Assembly (NCBI RefSeq): GCF_004011805.1
Contig: NZ_ML137196.1
Span: 433,024 to 497,023, forward strand
Direction of reading: 5' to 3'
From: Piscinibacter defluvii
GTDB taxonomy: Bacteria > Pseudomonadota > Gammaproteobacteria > Burkholderiales > Burkholderiaceae_C
DNA: 64,000 nucleotides
Shown here piece after piece: positions 60,201-64,000 of this stretch. How positions within the stretch are numbered: position 1 is the stretch's first letter; every line of letters starts with the position of its first letter. Under the pieces are notes generated by a model that saw nothing but the letters and a program-made list of their open reading frames with translations, had not been told where the DNA came from and did not search any database. Made by a program: the position numbers and the translations under genes.

Positions 60201-60679
60201 CGCAGCGCGTCCAGCAGCGCCCGCAGCGCCTCGGCCACCGTCTGCTCGCGCACGGCCGTGCGGTCGCCGTCGAACCGGCAGCGCCAGGCCTGCGTGGCGC
60301 CGCCGCGCTGCGCGAGCGCGAGCCAGACCGTGCCCACCGGCTTGCCCGGCACCGCGCCGCCCGGGCCGGCGATGCCGGTCACGGCCACCGCCTGGTCGGC
60401 GCGGGAGTGCACGAGCGCCCCCTCGGCCATCGCGCAGACCACCGGCTCGCTGACCGCGCCGTGCGCCACAATCAGCGGCGCCGGCACGCCGAGCGACTCG
60501 ACCTTGGCCTCGTTCGAGTAGGTCACGAAACCACGCTCGAACCAGTCGCTCGAGCCGGCCACCGAGGTGCAGGCCGCGGCGATCAGCCCGCCGGTGCAGG
60601 ACTCGGCCGTCGCGAGCCGCAGCCCGCGCGCGCGCAGGCGCTCGGCCAGCGCGAGCACCGCGGGCTCGAACGAGGTCAC
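60197..60679 (-). CDS. pncC: Nicotinamide-nucleotide amidase (CinA C-domain)
   Basis: A 160-residue stand-alone CinA C-terminal domain that deamidates NMN in NAD recycling. Motifs are TAESCTGGLIAAACTSVAGS with the catalytic Ser, FVTYSNEAKVESLGV, and VTGIAGPGG. Starts at a GTG overlapping the pgpA stop (GTGA). Confidence 0.93.
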   Translation of the reverse strand: MTSFEPAVLALAERLRARGLRLATAESCTGGLIAAACTSVAGSSDWFERGFVTYSNEAKVESLGVPAPLIVAHGAVSEPVVCAMAEGALVHSRADQAVAVTGIAGPGGAVPGKPVGTVWLALAQRGGATQAWRCRFDGDRTAVREQTVAEALRALLDALR

Positions 60680-61185
60680 CACCACCACCGCCACAACGCG
60701 ATCACCAGCAGCGTGCACAAGGCCGCCACCAGGTCGTCGAACAGGATGCCGAAGCCCTGCGCCCAGCCGGGCGCGGCACCGCCGCGCGCCTTGAACAGGC
60801 GGTCGGCCCAGGCCACCGGGCCGGGCTTGGCGGCGTCGAAGAAGCGGAACAGCACGAAGGCCACCGCCTGGGCCCAGAAGCCGGCCGGCGTCACCAGCCA
60901 CAGCACCAGCCAGAAGGCGACCACCTCGTCCCAGACGATCGCGCCCGGGTCGGCACTGCCCAGGTGGCGTGCGGTGGCGGTGCAGGCCCACCAGCCAATC
61001 GCCAGCGCGGCTGCAAGCACGAGCGCGAACTGCGTGTCGCTGAAGCCCTCGCGGAACAGCCAGAACACCAGCCAGGCCCACAGGGTGCCCACCGTGCCGG
61101 GCGCCCGCGGCGCGAGCCCGCTGCCGAAGCCGAGCGCGATCGGGTGCGCCGGGTGCGCGAACAGGAAGCGCCAGGTCGGGTTCAC
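60676..61185 (-). CDS. pgpA: Phosphatidylglycerophosphatase A
   Basis: A 169-residue membrane phosphatase making phosphatidylglycerol. Motifs are GFGSGLAPRAPGTVGTLWAW, IVWDEVVAFW and FRFFDAAKPGPVAWADRLF, with an ILFDDLVAAL end. Starts at a GTG overlapping the thiL stop (GTGA). Confidence 0.94.
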   Translation of the reverse strand: MNPTWRFLFAHPAHPIALGFGSGLAPRAPGTVGTLWAWLVFWLFREGFSDTQFALVLAAALAIGWWACTATARHLGSADPGAIVWDEVVAFWLVLWLVTPAGFWAQAVAFVLFRFFDAAKPGPVAWADRLFKARGGAAPGWAQGFGILFDDLVAALCTLLVIALWRWWW

Positions 61186-62141
61186 GAGCGGAAGTGGTCG
61201 AACGAGCCGAAGGTGTGCGCCACCGGCGCACCGGCCGCATCGACCAGGCGCAGTCCGCGCGCGGCCTCGATGCGGCCGATGCGCGTGACCGCCACGCCGG
61301 CGCTGCGCCCGGCCGCACGCACGCGCTCGGCGTCGCCCGGCGCGGCGGTGAAGAGCAGCTCGTAGTCGTCGCCGCCGGCCAGCGTGCATTCGCGCTGCCA
61401 GGCCGGCGGCTGCGCAGCCAGCACGGCGCTGCGCGGCACGGCATCGACCTCCACGCAGGCGCCGACCTCGGAACGCTTCAGGACATGGCCGAGGTCGCCG
61501 AGCAGGCCGTCGGAGACGTCGATCGCGCTGGTGGCGACGCCCCGCAGCGCGAGGCCGAGCGCCACACGCGGCTGCGGCCGCTCCATCGCCACCCGCACGC
61601 GATCGAACTGCTCGCCCGGCAACGCGAGCGTGCCGCGGAAGGCCTCGAGCGCCAGGCGCGCATCGCCGACCGTGCCGCTGACGTACAGGTCGTCGCCCGG
61701 CCGCGCGCCCGACCGCAGCAGTGCGCCGCCCGCGGGCACCTCGCCGAACACGGTGAGGCACAGGTTCAGCGGGCCCTGCGTGGTGTCGCCGCCGACCAGC
61801 TCGATCCCGTGTTCGTCGGCCAGCGCGAACATCCCGCGCGCCAGGCCCTCGAGGAAGGCCTCGTCGGCGCGCGGCAGCGAGAACGCGAGCGTGAAGCCGA
61901 GCGGCGCCGCGCCGCAGGCGGCCAGGTCGCTCAGGTTGACGGCCAGGGCCTTGTGGCCGAGCCGATCGGGCGCGACGGTGGACAGGAAGTGCCGGCCCTC
62001 GACCAGCATGTCGCTCGAGACGGCCAGTTGCATGCCGGGCCGCACGGCCAGCAGTGCGCAATCGTCGCCCACACCGAGCGCGGCCCGCGCCACGGGCCGG
62101 GTGAAGTACTTCGCGATGAGGTCGAATTCGCCGAGCGACAT
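61182..62141 (-). CDS. thiL: Thiamine-monophosphate kinase
   Basis: A 319-residue kinase making thiamine diphosphate. Motifs are GEFDLIAKYF, ALGVGDDCALL, SSDMLVEGRHFL, and GGDDYELLFTA. It heads the thiL-pgpA-pncC-ghrA operon. A GACAAT hexamer ends 6 nt before its ATG. Confidence 0.95.
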   Translation of the reverse strand: MSLGEFDLIAKYFTRPVARAALGVGDDCALLAVRPGMQLAVSSDMLVEGRHFLSTVAPDRLGHKALAVNLSDLAACGAAPLGFTLAFSLPRADEAFLEGLARGMFALADEHGIELVGGDTTQGPLNLCLTVFGEVPAGGALLRSGARPGDDLYVSGTVGDARLALEAFRGTLALPGEQFDRVRVAMERPQPRVALGLALRGVATSAIDVSDGLLGDLGHVLKRSEVGACVEVDAVPRSAVLAAQPPAWQRECTLAGGDDYELLFTAAPGDAERVRAAGRSAGVAVTRIGRIEAARGLRLVDAAGAPVAHTFGSFDHFRS

Positions 62142-62147
62142 GCGGCG

Positions 62148-62153
62148 ATTGTC
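62148..62153 (-). promoter_or_regulatory. Candidate -10 of thiL, leaderless layout
   Basis: GACAAT on the minus strand, followed by CGCCGC and the thiL ATG at 62141, a gap of 6 nt. The same AATCGC(C/G)GC wording occurs before speD and proA. Confidence 0.4.
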
Positions 62154-62157
62154 GCCC

Positions 62158-62820
62158 CTACGCCGCGCCGCCTTCCCGCAGCAGGTTGGCCAGCTCCACC
62201 GCCGAGCGCACCTCCATCTTCTCGAACACGCGCGCGCGGTGGACCTCGACGGTGCGCACGCTGATGCCCAGGTCGTCGGCGATCAGCTTGTTGGGCCGGC
62301 CGTCGATCACCAGGCGCATCACGTCGCGCTCGCGCTCGGTCAGCTCGGCCAGGCGCTGGCGCAGGCCGTGGCGCTGCAGCCGGGCGCGGATGGCCTGCTC
62401 GCTCTTGCCCAGCGCCTGCTCGACTCGATCGACCAGCGCGTTGTCGGAGAAGGGCTTCTCGACGAAGTCGAACGCGCCGCGCTTGACGGCCGAGACGGCG
62501 GTGGGCACGTCGCCGTGGCCGGTGAGGAAGATCACCGGCAGCGCCTCGGTCAGGCCGCGCTCGACCAGGCGCTCGAACAGCGCCAGCCCGCTCATGCCGG
62601 GCATGCGCACGTCCAGCAGCAGGCAGCTCGGCGCGGGCGGCCAGTCGGCCAGGCCGCCCGGCCCCTTGGCGGCGAGCATGGCCTCGAAAGCCTCGGCGCT
62701 GGCGAAACCCTCCGAGAGCAGGCGGCGCGAGCGCAGCAGCCAGGCCAGCGCGTCGCGCAGCACGTCCTCGTCGTCGACGAGGTAGACGATCGGCAGGCCC
62801 AGCGGCGTGGAGGCGTTCAT
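62158..62820 (-). CDS. FixJ-family response regulator
   Basis: A 220-residue regulator. The receiver domain has acidic pocket residues near 16-17 (YLVDDED), phosphoacceptor Asp70 (LLLDVRMPGMSG), and Lys122 (FVEKPFSD). The LuxR-type helix-turn-helix includes LTERERDVMRLVIDGRPNK and ISVRTVEVHRARVFEKM. Its ATG overlaps the kinase stop (ATGA). The target genes are not known. Confidence 0.93.
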   Translation of the reverse strand: MNASTPLGLPIVYLVDDEDVLRDALAWLLRSRRLLSEGFASAEAFEAMLAAKGPGGLADWPPAPSCLLLDVRMPGMSGLALFERLVERGLTEALPVIFLTGHGDVPTAVSAVKRGAFDFVEKPFSDNALVDRVEQALGKSEQAIRARLQRHGLRQRLAELTERERDVMRLVIDGRPNKLIADDLGISVRTVEVHRARVFEKMEVRSAVELANLLREGGAA

Positions 62821-64000
62821 CCGGACACGGGCGCCGCGTGCCCGGCTTCGCGGCCGGCGCGCTCGCCCCGGGGGGTCGGTTCGGCCGGTAGGGTAAACCG
62901 AAACACCGTGCCGCCACCGGGCGCCGACTCGAAATCGAGCGCGCCGCCGTGCTGCTCGATCACCGTGCGGCACAGGCTCAGGCCCAGGCCCATGCCCTCG
63001 CTGCGTGTGGTGAAGAAGGGCGTGAACAGGCGCTGCGCCACCTCCGGCGCAATGCCGCGGCCGCGGTCGGCGACGCGGAACTCGACCCAGCGCTCGTGCG
63101 TCTGGCGCGCGGCGAGCGTCAGCACGCGCTGCGCCGGGTCGGCCACGCCCTCCATCGCCTGGATGCCGTTGCGTGTCAGGTTCAGCAGCACCTGCTCGAC
63201 CATCGTGCGGTCGCAATGAACGCGCGGCGGCGGGTCGGGCAGGTCGAGCTCAATGCGTGCGCCGCTCTTGCGCGCCTGCAGGCGCACCAGCGGCATCACC
63301 GCATCGAACAGCACGTCGGCACGCAGCGCCTCGCGCGCCTGCTCACGCCGGCGCACGAAGTCGTGCACGCTCTTGATCACGCGCCCGGCCCGCTCGGCCT
63401 GCTCGGCGATGCGCCCGGTGGCCTGCTGCAGCAGCGCCAGCGTGTCGGGGTCGGGCGTGCCGTCCTTCAGCAGGTTCAGCGAGCCGGCGGCGTAGCTGGC
63501 GATCGCCGCCAGCGGCTGGTTCAACTCGTGGCTCAGCAGCGAGGCCATCTCGCCGACCGTGGCCAGCCGCGCCGTGGCCTGCAGCCGTTCCTGCTGCTGG
63601 CGCGACAGTTCCTCGACCTTGCGCTGCGCCGAGACGTCGAGCACCGCGCTCATCCAGCCGGTGTGCACGCCCTGGCCGTCGACCAGCGGCGCCTCGAAGA
63701 TCAGCACCGGGAAGCGCTCGCCGTTGCGGCGCATGAACACCGTCTCGAATCCGGTGCGCGCCTCCTGCGCGCTGCGCCCCGGCGCGAACGGCGGGCCGCC
63801 CAGGCGCACGCTCTGGCGCCGCGCGTACTCCTGCGCATGTTCGGGCGGCCAGTAGGGCGGCGTGGCCGGGCCCATCAGCTCCTCGGGCGTGAAGCCGACC
63901 ATCTCGCAGAACGCCGGGTTGACGTAGGTGATGCGGCCGGAGAGGTCCCGCGCGCGCAGCCCGGTGACGAGCGAGTCCTCCATCGCCTTGCGGAAGGCCA
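62817..64000 (-). CDS. PAS sensor histidine kinase, 5' end outside window
   Basis: At least 394 residues are visible, open at the window edge, so the N-terminal sensor region is missing. A PAS domain (ITYVNPAFCEMVGFTPEELM) with PAC segment precedes the His-box LLSHELNQPLAAIASYAAG and the ATPase motifs NLTRNGIQAM, VADRGRGIAPE and GMGLGLSLC. The arrangement fits FixL/TtrS/DctB-like kinases paired with the FixJ-type regulator that overlaps its stop. An internal ATG at 63983 is not the start, because the PAS domain begins further upstream. Confidence 0.93.
   Translation of the reverse strand, partial: AFRKAMEDSLVTGLRARDLSGRITYVNPAFCEMVGFTPEELMGPATPPYWPPEHAQEYARRQSVRLGGPPFAPGRSAQEARTGFETVFMRRNGERFPVLIFEAPLVDGQGVHTGWMSAVLDVSAQRKVEELSRQQQERLQATARLATVGEMASLLSHELNQPLAAIASYAAGSLNLLKDGTPDPDTLALLQQATGRIAEQAERAGRVIKSVHDFVRRREQAREALRADVLFDAVMPLVRLQARKSGARIELDLPDPPPRVHCDRTMVEQVLLNLTRNGIQAMEGVADPAQRVLTLAARQTHERWVEFRVADRGRGIAPEVAQRLFTPFFTTRSEGMGLGLSLCRTVIEQHGGALDFESAPGGGTVFRFTLPAEPTPRGERAGREAGHAAPVSG

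Noticed and set aside
63559-63983. Start of the histidine kinase at the internal ATG 63983
   Set aside because: The PAS domain begins before this codon and the frame stays open to the window edge, so the protein continues outside.

Overview
The window is about 70% GC, densely coded, and reads as chromosomal DNA of a betaproteobacterium in the order Burkholderiales, probably near the Rubrivivax/Leptothrix/Methylibium group. The signs are the block fur | bamE-dapB-exbB-exbD-leuS-lptE-holA, the hpf-ptsN-hprK set, an exosortase B/EpsD/EpsI set with a PEP-CTERM substrate, and heavy use of GTGA/ATGA stop-start overlaps. I saw no rRNA, tRNA, CRISPR array, transposase or phage gene. The genus is inference from gene content only.

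Layout. 1-4121: transketolase (cut by the window edge), divergent speD, a hemerythrin-type protein, a MurU-like nucleotidyltransferase and a membrane protein of unknown role. 4099-10222 (minus): SPFH/SHOCT protein, DUF4178 zinc-ribbon protein, DUF350 protein, membrane-fused spermidine synthase and an exported FAD amine oxidase-like protein. With nearby speD this looks like a polyamine-linked envelope module. 10336-13557 (minus): PEP-CTERM protein, EpsD, exosortase B, EpsI. 13729-14907: UbiH-type monooxygenase. 14927-20583: ABC sugar importer of FrcBCA type, FucU-family mutarotase, ROK regulator and a divergent PfkB kinase around a near-ideal AT-rich operator. 20632-24964: AEC transporter, proA, queC, a LemA-like protein and an unknown protein. 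24972-34169 (minus): DUF3999, DUF2339, nitrilase-family hydrolase and the giant AsmA-like YhdP. 34297-39861: glnE, a rhombosortase-like protease, an EamA permease, then rfaE2 with a ferritin-like protein.

39931-48703 is a second coherent unit: a CarH/LitR-type MerR regulator with the signature residues of an adenosylcobalamin photoreceptor, a divergent glutathione peroxidase, then eight tightly packed genes (FAD oxidoreductase, DUF1365, Cfa-type methyltransferase, chalcone-isomerase-like, MFS, DUF3833, SDR, NTF2-like). This resembles light/singlet-oxygen lipid-modification clusters known in other Proteobacteria. 48713-59307 is core housekeeping (corA, hpf, ptsN, hprK, fur, bamE, dapB, exbBD, leuS, lptE, holA). 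59301-64000 (minus) holds ghrA-like, pncC, pgpA and thiL, then a FixJ-type response regulator and its PAS histidine kinase, which runs off the window.

The strongest leads are the polyamine/SPFH/DUF4178/DUF350 island with its exported flavoprotein, the CarH-like regulator with interlocked divergent promoters, several perfect palindromes in short intergenic gaps, and a recurring arrangement in which a -10-like hexamer lies only 6-8 nt before the start codon, suggesting leaderless mRNAs.
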